A stretch of DNA of 64,000 nt from Apteryx mantelli (lineage: Eukaryota; Chordata; Aves; Apterygiformes; Apterygidae). The notes beneath the pieces were generated by a model that ran no database searches, had not been told where the DNA came from, and was given only the letters and a program-made list of their open reading frames with translations. Positions within the stretch are counted from its first letter, which is position 1. Every line of letters starts with the position of its first letter. The translations under genes were made by a program, and so were the position numbers. The stretch covers positions 20,912,458 to 20,976,457 of the forward strand of contig NC_089979.1 in NCBI RefSeq assembly GCF_036417845.1, read 5' to 3'. Shown here piece after piece: positions 14,209 to 25,042 of this stretch.

Positions 14209-14865
14209 GACTGGACCCAGTACTGACCCCGGGGGACACCGCTAGCTACAGGCCTCCAACTAGACTCTGCACCGTTGATCACAACTCTCTGAGCTCTGCC
14301 ATTCAGCCAGTTCTCAATCCACCTCACTGTCCACTCATCTAACCCACACTTGGGCTAGGTAAACCCTGAGCTTACCTATGAGGATGCTATGAGAGACAGT
14401 GTTGAAAGCCTTGCTGAAGTCAAGGTAGAAAACATCCACTGCTCTCGCCTCATCTACCCAGCCAGTCATTCCATCCTAGAAGGCTATCAGATTGGTTAGG
14501 CATGATTTCCCCTTGGTGAAGCCATGCTGACTACTCCTGATCACCTTCTTTTCCTCCACATGCTTGGAGATGGCCTCCAGAATGAGCTGCTCCATCGCCT
14601 TTCCAGGGATGGAGGTGAGGCTGACTGGCCTGTAGTTCCCTGGGTCCTCCTTCTTGCCCTTTTTGAAGACTGAGGTGACATTGGCTTTCTTCCAGTCTTC
14701 AGGCACCTCTCCTGTTCTCCATGACCTTTCAAAGATGATGGAGAGTGGCCTAGCAATAACATCCGCCAGCTCCCTCAGCACTCGTGGGTGCATCCCATCA
14801 GGGCCCATGGATTTGTGGGTGTCAAGTTTGCTTAAATGATCTCTAACCCGATCCTCCTCCACCAA
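14209..14865 (-). pseudogene. CR1 ORF2 fragment: RT fingers and palm, interrupted
   Basis: This part covers the N-terminal half of the reverse transcriptase. The open portion at 14476-14865 carries the fingers, with [43 protein letters not shown] and [14 protein letters not shown]. The first catalytic aspartate sits in FYLDFSKAFNTVSH at about 14390-14435. Between these motifs an in-frame stop occurs at 14476-14478, and another lies just after the FYLDFSKAF block near 14340. The register then changes near 14220-14235 before the FADD motif. The order and spacing match CR1 RT domains, so this is one decayed ORF2 rather than separate genes. Confidence 0.9.
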
Positions 14866-15295
14866 GGGAAAGTCTTCCTTTGTCCAGACTTTCTCTCTTG
14901 TCTCCAGGGTCTGGGGTTCCTGAGGGCTGGCCTGAGCAGTAAAGACTGAAGCAAAGAAGGCATTCAGTAACTGCCTTCTCTGTATCCTTCGTCACCAGGG
15001 CACCCACCCCGTTCAGCAAAGGGCCCACATTTTCCCTAGTCTTCCTCTTGCTACTGATGTATTTGAAGAAGCCCTTCTTGCTGTCCTTGACATCTCTAGC
15101 CAGATTTAATTCCAGACGGGCCTTAGCCTTCCTTGTCACATCCCTGCATACTCTGACAACGTTCCTATATTCCTCCCAAGTGGCCTGTCCCCCTTTCCAC
15201 TTTCTGTATACTTCCTTCTTCTGGTTGAGTTTTGCCAGGAGATCCTTGCTCATCCATGCAGGTCTCCTGCCTCCTTTGCTTGACTTCCTACTCAT
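14843..15295 (-). pseudogene. CR1 ORF2 fragment: endonuclease-RT linker
   Basis: A 150-codon open segment from the linker between endonuclease and reverse transcriptase in CR1 ORF2. It includes GGRRPAWMSKDLLAKLNQKK, KWKGGQATWEEYRNVVR and DVKDSKKGFFKYISSKRK, followed by [16 protein letters not shown], all typical of this linker. It overlaps its neighbours in other registers at both ends, showing frameshift damage near 14850-14970 and near 15290. Its only recognisable role is as part of the retrotransposon polyprotein. Confidence 0.88.
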
Positions 15296-15893
15296 AGGGA
15301 TGCACTGCTCTTGAGCCTGGAGGAGGTGATGTTTGAATATTAACCAGCTCTCTTGGACCCACCTTTCCTTCTAGGGCCCTAACCCACTGGATTCCTCCAA
15401 GTAGGTCCCTGAAGAGACCAAAGTTTGCTCTCCTCAAGTCCAGGGTTGCAATCCTACTTAGTGCCCTGCCTCCTCCTCGCAGGATCCTGAACTCCACCAT
15501 CTCATGGTCACTGCAGCCAAGGCTGCCCCCGACCTTCACATCTTCAACCAGTCCTTCTTTGTTTGTTAGTACGAGGTCCAGCAGCACACCTCTCCTTGTT
15601 GGCTCCTCCAACACCTGTGTCAAGAATTTGTTACCAATGCTCTGCAGAAACCTCTGGGACTGTTTGTGCCAGCTGTGTTGTCTTTCCAGCAGATATCAGG
15701 GTGGTTGAAGTCTCCCATGAGAACCAGGGCTGAGGATCGTGAGGCTACTTCCAGTTGTCTTTAGAAGGCCTCATCAACTTCCTCATCCTGATCAGGTGGC
15801 CTGTAGTAAACACCCACAACAGGGTCACCCATGTTAATCTGACCCTTAATTCTTACCCATAAGCTCTCGACTTGCTCTTCATCCACCATCTTC
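15288..15893 (-). pseudogene. CR1 ORF2 fragment: C-terminal endonuclease
   Basis: The C-terminal portion of the endonuclease domain. Visible motifs on the minus strand include VGVYYRPPDQDEEVDEAF near 15770-15825, the active-site block GDFNHPDICW near 15685-15720, and RGVLLDLVLTNKEGLV and GCSDHEMVEFRI within 15288-15623. GDFN and SDH are hallmark catalytic motifs of exonuclease-endonuclease-phosphatase fold LINE endonucleases. A stop codon directly after DEEVDEAF and further breaks show it is decayed. The element ends near 15893, so the N-terminal half of the endonuclease is missing. Confidence 0.88.
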
Positions 15894-16316
15894 CATCAAT
15901 ATTTGACCATAATATTCCGATAATGAAGGAGTTTCATATAAGGTCATAAATTTATTCCCAGCATTGAATATCCTTTTTGCAGGGAGAATACTAATTTCAT
16001 AAGAACACTGGCCTGAGACTTAACTGCATCTGGTAACACCATCTCAGAAGTGCTGCCAGGAAATGTTTAAAGGTTGGTTGATGTGGCATTTTGAACTGGC
16101 CAGGAAAAATACCTCAAAACTTTCCCCCTACAGAATTAATTGTTTAAGCCTCTCTTAAGTAAATATCATAGGTAGCTAAAAATTTTCAGCAAGGTGCCTT
16201 AACAATAAAATACTATACTGAAAGTATTCAGCTACATACCAACACATAACTGTTATTTTAAAAATTGTCTTTGTTATATACTTACTACAGAAGACAGAAG
16301 ACAAGATGCAGGAGGC

Positions 16317-16337
16317 TTTTTTTTTTTTTTTTTTTGA
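16317..16337. repeat. poly(T) run
   Basis: About 21 consecutive T bases. It could mark the tail of a minus-strand retrocopy, but no retrocopy body was recognised beside it. Confidence 0.85.
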
Positions 16338-18088
16338 CATGTATAAGATTTGCAGAATCATGGAATCGTGATTCACTTCTTAGGATTGAAAAAAGTCCTA
16401 AGAATCTCCTTTGAAAAAACAGCTCAAGGAAGATGCAGCTAGTGTCATGTCTTCATCATCTGAATTAAAAAAGAAAATAATATCTTTGTTAGCGCTATAG
16501 TTTATACTGTAGAACAGTTTTGACTGGTTCTTTTCTATAAAAGTCAGTGGTCTTCATGCACTGTAGAATAATTTTATCACAATAATAATATTTAGTTTAT
16601 AATAGTAATTTTTTTTGGTTGTTGTTTAGAAGGGAATGGTATGAGATCATGTAGGTCAAGATTTTATTTAAATCACCTATTTTATATAATTTTAAAGCTT
16701 GAGTGATTTTACTGAAGAGTTAGGCAATGGTCATATGTGCATTCTCTTTCTTAAACAAATTTAAACAAATCTCCTCTGTGCATTTTTGCAGAGTAGGCTT
16801 CCTTTAGGCTTGTAGTCAAGTCCAGCATCATTTTGCAAAGCAGGAAATCTCTTCAAAGTTTCTAGGTTGGTTTGTCTTTCCACCATCTCAGATACTTTGT
16901 TGTTGGTCCCTGCAAGTGCACTTGCTTTGTGTCCCCAACTATATTTCAGAACCATCTCCCAGCTGTACAAACACGTTTGGTCGCTGCCAGGGAGTTTGCC
17001 TTATTCCCAGAAAGTAGCAACCAGCATGTGGCAAATAGTTAGGCTTGCAAAAAGAACACATAATTTCTACATAACAAATTGAAAACAGACAAACAAAGCA
17101 GATATAGCCTCTAGGTCTGATAGGCTATCTTTAATCAAAATCATTTTTAATGTGAAGGTCTTCACAATCTTAGTTTTCAGAAGCTTCTCACCTAACAGTG
17201 TCAAAACCTTTTTCTTTCACAGAATAAATCCAAGAAACAGCCATCCTCCAATCACATTACAATGAAACACCCAGATACGGTACAGCCAGAGAAGATAGTT
17301 CTGCTGTCCACTAGGCTGACCAAAACCAGTTCTTCAAATACTGTCTTTCACCTATAAATAAGAAAACAGGTACTGGACCTCAGAACAATATTTCTCTGCT
17401 TTAGAGTCCTGTTTTACACCTCTAGTTGTAAAAGTTGCAAGGAATGAAGCCGTACTCATTATTAAGGGCTTCTGCCGAAAGAAAGATAATGATGGTCTGT
17501 CTCTCTGTCTTACCCATGGCTCAGTCAAGTATATACATATTTCAACTGTTGAGCTTTTATGGTGCCACTGTTACAGAAAGTACATGAAACAGTATATGGA
17601 TTTAAATCACCCTAAATGAATTGCATTACAGAATTATTTAAAAGATTACTTTTTCAGCTGTGGAGACAATAACAAGATGGTCCTACTGTGATGAGAAAGC
17701 CTAAATCCATGAGTAACATGTCCTGTTTAGATTTAGATTCTCAAGAAAGACCAAAATGAAGAGGGGTTTAACACAGAAACAAGGAGAGAAAAGAATCAGA
17801 CCAAAGTCACACAATAAGTTAATAGCAAAGTTATGGACAAACGTTTTCTATGCCTTTTCATAGATCAAGTTATATAATATATAAAGAGTGTGACAGGGAA
17901 GAAAAGAACCTATAGCAGCTGAATCATATGTATGTATCCAATATCTATCCAATACTGACTTTCCTCTCTCTGGTACATTTCCTCCACTGTATCTTTGTCC
18001 TTTGGGACTCCATAAATATAGAGAATTCGATAAATACTCTCTTACTAGCTAATGAGACAGTCCCTTGCATAGCATGGCTATGTTGACT

Positions 18089-18134
18089 CCTTTCACAAAG
18101 CTAAAAATGCTTTTAGCTTTCACAAAGCTAAAAA
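18089..18134. repeat. nested direct and inverted repeat
   Basis: The motif CTTTCACAAAGCTAAAA occurs twice with about a 29-base period. Inside it, AAAGCTAAAA (18097-18106) and TTTTAGCTTT (18111-18120) form a perfect 10-bp inverted repeat around a 4-base loop. Confidence 0.8.
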
Positions 18135-21100
18135 GTCAAAGATACACTGTGGAAATATTATTTAGGTTTCAAACCATTACCTGAGATTTTAACTGTCTTA
18201 CTTTGAAAAAGCCAAGCTAAAGCACTTGAAACACTTTTGTAACAAATTGCTAATCAGTTGTTTTGAATGGAGAAAATTTTGTAATGAGACAGCAATCATC
18301 AGCCTAAAAAGAATTGTCACATGTACAAGACTGTGACATCAACACAAGACTCTTTACAGAGGGAAGCTAGTGAGTTCATGGACAAATTCAAATAATGCAC
18401 AAATATCTACTAAACTGCAAGAGGCGAAAATGTACAAAATAATTGTTGCCTGTACTATAAGCTGATTTGCACAGTGCTTCATTTTTCAAAACGTTTGTGG
18501 TTACCTTTATAGCCTTAATTGTGTAGCGGGCAAAGCTGTTTAACCAGGGCCAGGAAATTTGAGTACGTGGATTTTAACTTAAATATTTGTACACTTACTG
18601 ATTGAAAAAGTTCTGTCAACTGAACAGGTAATCACTTGACCTAGTGCTGATGTTTTGGAAAATGTAGTGTGTTCAGTGAGGAGTTTGCCAGGATGTTTTG
18701 GTTATATAGTAGAAGCATTCTGGCATCTACTTTGAGAAATGTTCTTTTACTCATGACACAGATGGGAATTGTCACTGGAGCAAGAGCATAGTCAGCTATT
18801 GCAGGCTTCTGTTTGGCGGCTAATAATATCCTGGGCTCAAGCTTGTACGGCACCAACATTCTGGTCTACTCCAGGAAGACACTCAAGCATATGCTTAATT
18901 TCCACTTTATAAATGCTTTCTTGAACTCTGTCAGAGCACTCTGCACGTTACCACAACTAAGGTTTGAACCAAAATACTTGTGGTCTGTAGGCAGCGATTC
19001 CGTCACATGAGCCCCAGAACTATTGTGTTCTTTGGCCAAGCTATTGGTAACTGTGCTAAACTACTGTGGGCTAGAAACCTCTCTGTGTTACTGCTATTGT
19101 GCCTGCTGCTTACATTTTTCCAATACTGTGCTATTTTTCTGTGTAAGTAGCAGGAGTGGAAACGACTTCCTTCACTTTCAGCTTCTGTTAGATGTGTGTA
19201 TTCATGTGGAGTAGGTAACTCTATGGAGATGGTTGGGGTCTCTCTGCTTTTCCTGTCTTTGAAAATAAACCACCACCCTTTTAAGTGCAAGGAATCTTTA
19301 TGCCTATCCGTGGGAAGCGGTTTTGCGGTGACATAACTGAAGATGGAGGCTATTACAGAGACGGGGGTTCAATAGAGTGCTTTATTTGTTTCTGTTTTCT
19401 CCTCTTTTACTCTAAAAGAAGTCACCTATAAAACACATTGTCTTTCTGTGTATGAAGAAATACAATCATTCACAATTTCCTGGAACTTTGTGTGGCACCT
19501 ACTTATATAAAAGGAGCCTATTCATCTTTGCAATATTTCTGTTTTATAAAAAGACCCTTACTTCCACTGTGAGAAGGACCTATAGGACTATTAGTAGAAC
19601 AGGAAAGGCTATTTTGCCTTGACACAGTACCTAGTTTCCCAGATGAAAGATCAAAGAGAATTGAAATACCTTTATTTTATAACTGACTGTGTGGAATTAT
19701 GTATAAATCTGCTGGAGGTCTTTAAGGGGATTGCATTTTTTTATTTAAGTATGCCCACATCAATCTTCCAGGGCCTTTTGTCTCTTTGCTTCTGTATCCC
19801 ATTGCCTGTGCTTTGATTTGGTACAATTTCCTTACTAAACCAATGTTTATATGAACTGATCATGACATCTTTTTTTGACATTTCTTTTGTAACATTTAAT
19901 AAAGGTTAGAGTAATTGTAATGCCAAAATTAGTCTGTAAAAATTTGTTGCAATGTTTTGCAAAGTGCTATAATACAAAACTACGGGAAAAGAGGGGAAAA
20001 TTATTCCATTTATGTAAAACAGTGTAATTCTGATTTAATTCACACATGGCTATTACATGTGGTTTTATTTTGGGAAATGTGCTACGCTATTGTTTTCTAT
20101 AATGTCTGCCACATGCTGTCTGTTGCTTTTGCATTTAAGAATAGTGTTTTGAACTCCAGAGAAAATAAAGCTAAGTTAAGCTCACATTTCTAGACAAGCC
20201 AGTGCTGTGATGGTTAAAACACTCACATTACTCATAGCATTTCTGACTGAAATGGTCAGTGAGGAGCCCAAAATGCCCTGCCTGTGGGAGTCTGTGCCAC
20301 CCTGTGTATGTTGTTATGTACAGTGGGTTTTCTAAGCAAGTGCAAATTATTTCTGCTCAGGTGCTAGTATGCAACTTTCCAAAGTTATGGATGTAATATT
20401 TTCAGTTTGGTTTAAGATCAACATAGCTAAAGATAAGCTTCTGATCTCTCTTTCATCCTGTCTCTGTCACTGGGGATTACATCACTGTCTTCTCCTTTGC
20501 CTGGGCATGCAGTCTGGACATCTCCTTTGACTTCATGCTTGCTTGCTTTCTTGACCTGTACATCTAGATTATGTCTAAATTTGCTATGTCCAGCTACGTA
20601 AGCTTGCAACTTCTTCTTTAATGTAAGATCTTCAGGTCCTTCCTCATTTCATACCTCATCAATTTTTACTTTTCCTGCTCTTAATGTCCTCCAAATGGTC
20701 CCCATTCAAAATGCTTCTGTTATAATCATCTTCTTGATTCTCTCTTTACCCCCTTCTTTTTGTCTGTTAGATTCATTTCTTCTGCTGCATTAAATTACTG
20801 TCTTTACCTGTACATCCCCTCAGTATTTCATTAAACCCTAAATAATATTTCACTAAATTCTGTTTTTCTTTATTCATTCCTCATCCTTTAACTCACTCTT
20901 GTCTCTTTTCTCTTTTGTCCTCTTTTGACATATGAATTTGAGCCTGAGGTAAAAAGGAAAATTGAAAAGTTTTCTTTGCCTGTACAATGCCAGCAGGACC
21001 TGGATACTTTGTCCTTAGGAAGTACTGTGAAACAATAAATGAAGGTCAATCAATGTACATTCTGATACACAGAACAGAGAGAAGGGAGGACATCCTAACT

Positions 21101-22859
21101 CATATAGCATTGGTCTGAAATGTTTTTTCAATAGTCTAGCATTAGACAGATCCTTATTCATTCATGGGAGCAATATCTGTTTCCTTAGACTTTGACCCTG
21201 AAGAAATGATGACACAGGGGCCTGCCACCTTAGTAGGATTTTGATGCTAAATACTGTTTGTACAGAAGGTCAAAACAGATTTTTTTCACATCTTTTTAAT
21301 GAAAAAATACTTATAAAATATCAACAACTGCTTTTATAACAAAAAAGGTAGTTCCCTTCCTCCAAATCTAAGCATTTAAATATAGAAAAAGGCAGTAAAT
21401 TGATTTAACCAACATGCTGTAACACTACAAAAATACTTTGGAGCAAGGCAGGGTAATAAACAGGTGTAAACTCAGAAAAAAATAATTTTACCCCCACTAT
21501 ATTTAGGAATTACTGATTCTTCCTGGATTGTCATGATAACTTTGAAAGTAGTCCTGAATTGTTACTCATTAAAAATTGAGCTTTTTTTTTTCCCTCTAAC
21601 CATGCTGTTAAAACGCATGTAGCACAGATGTAGTAAGCATTTTACGATTATGTTCTTTTTGACATCAAATTGCCAGAGAAAGACAATTCCACAGAACTAG
21701 CTTAGTGAATTGCATCAAATGGTACACTTTCACTTGTTTCTCATTTCCTTGGAATAAGTACTTTCACATGTAGGCTCACTGAAGATGAATCACTGCCTGT
21801 GACTATTTATCTTGTAACTTGGAAATGGCTATTTGTTTCCCTTGGTCTTTGTGAAAAAGAGTTTTAGGATTTGATTAAGCAGAATAAAATGAGGAATTAC
21901 TTTAAAAATCTGTAAAATACAGCACAGCATTGAATACTGTATTTTGGACCGTGCTGCAGGAGACTAATTCACTCATGTTCTCACAGTTTTTCAAAAATTA
22001 TTTTGTAGTATCTTTTTTTTATACATGAAGTTAAATATGTATATGAGACCAGAAATCAGCTGATTTGTGAAATAAAAACTGCTTGGGGACAAACCAGCCT
22101 GTGATTTTGTGTATGTTTTGTGGGAGAATATGAAAATGATATAAAACTTTGGCATTCCCTTTATCCTGGGACTTAATCATAAAGTACTGTTTTTCCAGTT
22201 TACAGTGCTGAGGCCAGGGAACCATAATTGCAGGAAAAACTAATATAACAAGGACGCTCTGATCATCCCATCTCTACAGAAATAGAGATGACAGTCCTTA
22301 CTTCCCCAGACTGCTTTATACTTTCCTCAAAATACCAGCTGAGCAGCCAGAGTTATTTGATGATATAGCACATGGCATGATGCACCATGCTGACTAGAAA
22401 TCTTTAATTGTCCAAACTCTTTCCTTTCTGATGAAGTAATACCTTATCTAGACAACAGCTGAATGCTGAAAAAATGGCTGAAAACAACTTTGTAGGTGAA
22501 AGGATGAGCTCAACATTTTGGAGGTAGATTTTCTCCTCTTGACTCTGCATAAAAGAATTGTGCAGAAATATTTTCAACCAGCTGATTTCTTATCCCAAAG
22601 ACTTTTTTTTTCTCCTTGGCTCCATCTACAATCTTCTTTCCAGTGAAATCTGTGAAATGTTTCATTAAAGGGAGGGTGAGAAATGGAAAAGAAAAATGAA
22701 TGTTCAACCATAAATTATAGCTAGTCTTCTGCCACAGTTACATTTAGAAACCATATTCTTACATTGTCTTGAATTCAAAGTTACTTTTTTAAAAAATAAA
22801 ACAAAACTTACATGTTTGTTATCAGTACTAGGAAAGTTAAATACTTTTTTTTGCCAGCA

Positions 22860-23430
22860 GAGGACCTGTGTGATCATCTAGCCAGCCTGTCTTCATATTA
22901 CAGGGCATAATATTTTATCCCAAAATTCCTGCATCAAATTATGAACCTTGTTGTTGGATGATAAGATATTTCTTATTAGCATCTAATCGTAAAGTCTTTG
23001 GATTATTGAGTATCAGCTCCTCCAATAGTGGGCTGTTCAGTGGTTAATTATCCTAGCCATGTTTCTTTTTATAATTGTCATTTACTAAAAAGTTTTAATT
23101 TGCCTAATTTTTGCTTCTTTTGCTGTTGAAGTTCATTATCCTTTTGTCGTCCAGATCAAAAAACTTTCTACTGTCAGATATCTTATCCCTCTGTGAGTAC
23201 TTATAAACTGTGATCAAGTCTACCTTGTAATTTCTCTTTGATAAGCTAAATAAATTAAGCCTGTTTAATCAATGTAATGTTGGCTTTCAAGACCGTCAGG
23301 CACTCAGGTGCTGTTTTTGAATGGTGTCCATGATTATAGCATAATATTGATTGGACAGTATTTTTCAAAAGTGGACTCAGTGCTGTCTTCTGTAGAAAAT
23401 ATAACACCTCATTCCTTCCTTCACTGTAGT
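22860..23430 (-). mobile_element. old, eroded CR1-type LINE remnant
   Basis: On the plus strand this reads like a diverged reverse complement of a CR1 3' region. It has a degenerate TGATCATCTAG block near 22873, then CTGTGATCAAGTCTACCTT near 23209 followed by TCTCTTTGATAAGCTAAAT, and finally an ACAGTATTTTTCAAAAGTGG block near 23355. The order matches that seen in CR1 elements (3' UTR, then RT C-terminus in reverse). No reading frame survives. Divergence is far greater than in the copies at 13268 and 62930, so this is an ancient insertion. Boundaries are approximate, and assignment to an L3-like sister family is possible. Confidence 0.68.
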
Positions 23431-24492
23431 CTTCCAAAGGTCTATAATCACCATTGTCTGTCTCGTTTGGATATCCCATTATAAAATGGGTATGTTAGTA
23501 ACTCACTTCAGGCCCAAGCCTTCTGTTTGCTGTGTCCATATTATTAGCGCTTGCAAATTGCTGAGAGAAAAGCAAAGAAGTTCGGGAAAGCAGTCTAAGT
23601 CTAGCTAATTCTTACACAGCTGCAATTGATAAGAGATGCCCAGCTGTACAGTGAAGAGTTTAGAAAGGGACATGTTAATATTCCTCAAAAGAAGTCTCTG
23701 TGTGTGCTTCCCGGCCAGTTCAGCACAAAGTAAAAATAGATTAGGTTAAACCACTACTGATGAAATCCTGGTCCTGACTCTGGATCTGTTGACTGAATGA
23801 ATCTAGTGCCTGTCATTCGGCATCAGCCAAGCTTTCCCAGTAGACCTGATACACTATCTAATACTTCAGAGAAGCAAAAGCATCCATTGCTAGTTCTGGG
23901 CTGCATTTTGCTGTAAATTATGTTTTTCAGCAACTAGTATATTTAGAAAGTATTCCTCTCACAGTGTAATTATCTTGGCTGTTATTGGAAAATGACTGTT
24001 TAGACTGAATCTTTTTTGCTTAAATCTGGACATAACTCGTCACAGACTCATAGTAATCACTCTTGGTCTGAAGTCCCAAAGCTTGGGTCATTCTCTAAGA
24101 AAAAAATTTTCATTATAGCCCATGTTAATGTTGAGTAATGTTGAGAAACGTGCAAAGGTTGAGTAGGCAGAGCTGTATAGCTGGGAGAGACAGTGACCCA
24201 CAGTAGTGATAAAGGAGAAAAAAGCATCTTTAATCTTACAAACCCTTTAATCATTTATGTTTTATGGCACATTTCACAAGATTTGACCTAAGTAGTGACA
24301 TTCTGAAATGATCATTGAAAAGGTCATGAAATTTCAGGAAAGAGAAGGGATTTCTACTTATGCCTATTCCATAATGTATAGTAATGTGAACTATAAAGGA
24401 GTGGCTTCAACTGGAAAAAAAATAGTTATATGCTCTGCAGTGCCACCTACAGTATTTTAATCAAGCCTGAACCACTTAACTGGAAGTGCATA

Positions 24493-24515
24493 TTGCACTA
24501 CTGGAAGTAGTGCAA
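24493..24515. repeat. 10-bp perfect inverted repeat
   Basis: TTGCACTACT and AGTAGTGCAA flank a GGA loop, giving a short perfect hairpin in an otherwise unremarkable region. Confidence 0.8.
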
Positions 24516-24964
24516 GAGTGAAATGGAAAGTGTGAGCAAACCAAGATTAAACAAATATTAGAAAAGTGAAATACAGTTCAGCAAGAAACATGCTAGATTA
24601 GCATTTTAGTTCTAAAGTCTTTTCACCCATGATTTAAATATGATACTTTATCACAATGGTTTGAATTGTTTAACATTATCTGAACATGGCAACAAAGTTA
24701 GTCTCATGAATCTGAAATGGTGAAATTATGCCATTTTACAGGAATATGGCATCATCAGGGAAATTGCAAACTTACTTATTACAGCTTTTAAAATAAATCT
24801 ATTTAGGTTATCATTCTTGGACTCCTGTGATGAATCCCTAGTAAACACGTATTACATGTTCAGACAAAATAAACAGTGGTGAGCATTATTAATTAGAGGA
24901 GGTTTTTTTTATAATTATAGCTAAGGTCATATTTTCTTGACAACTGAGCTTGAAGGCCTCTTTG

Positions 24965-25042
24965 AAAATAATTTTTTTAATTCTTTAATTTTTTAATTAA
25001 TTTAATTTTAATTTATTTTTTAAAATTTATTTTAATTAAAAA
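24965..25042. repeat. A/T-only low-complexity block
   Basis: About 78 bases almost entirely of A and T with many TTTAATT/AATTAAA units, largely self-complementary. It is low-complexity sequence. Confidence 0.85.

Larger units (their letters stand above)
13268..15893 (-). mobile_element. CR1 LINE retrotransposon, 5'-truncated
   Basis: A non-LTR retrotransposon of the CR1 family lying in reverse. Its 3' end (lowest coordinates) is two copies of the octamer CACAGAAT on the plus strand, equal to ATTCTGTG on the element's own strand, the avian CR1 signature, and there is no poly(A) tail. Reading up the minus strand back towards the 5' end come the reverse-transcriptase C-terminus, the FADDTKL active site, the FYLDFSKAF palm motif, the RT fingers, a linker and the C-terminal part of an apurinic-type endonuclease with GDFNHPDICW. 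The element stops near 15893, inside the endonuclease, so ORF1 and the 5' UTR are missing. Several stops and at least one frameshift break ORF2. 5' truncation during target-primed reverse transcription is the usual fate of CR1 copies. No target-site duplication is evident, as is common for CR1. Confidence 0.96.
15894..22859. other. AT-rich stretch without recognised gene
   Basis: No exon, RNA gene or strong transposon signal was recognised over about 7 kb. It contains a T21 run at 16317-16337, a small nested repeat at 18089-18134, and a weak CR1-like scrap near 16354-16410 that I did not accept. Open frames such as those near 18813, 19619 and 19957 have no recognisable motif. Confidence 0.6.

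Noticed and set aside
13358..14226. Plus-strand open frames within the CR1 at 13268-15893
   Set aside because: They are antisense shadows of the CR1 ORF2 read on the minus strand.
16354..16410. CR1-like scrap (AGAATCATGGAATCG followed by GGATTGAAAAAAGTCCTAAG)
   Set aside because: Only two short loosely matching blocks with an unexplained gap. Too weak to call without alignment.
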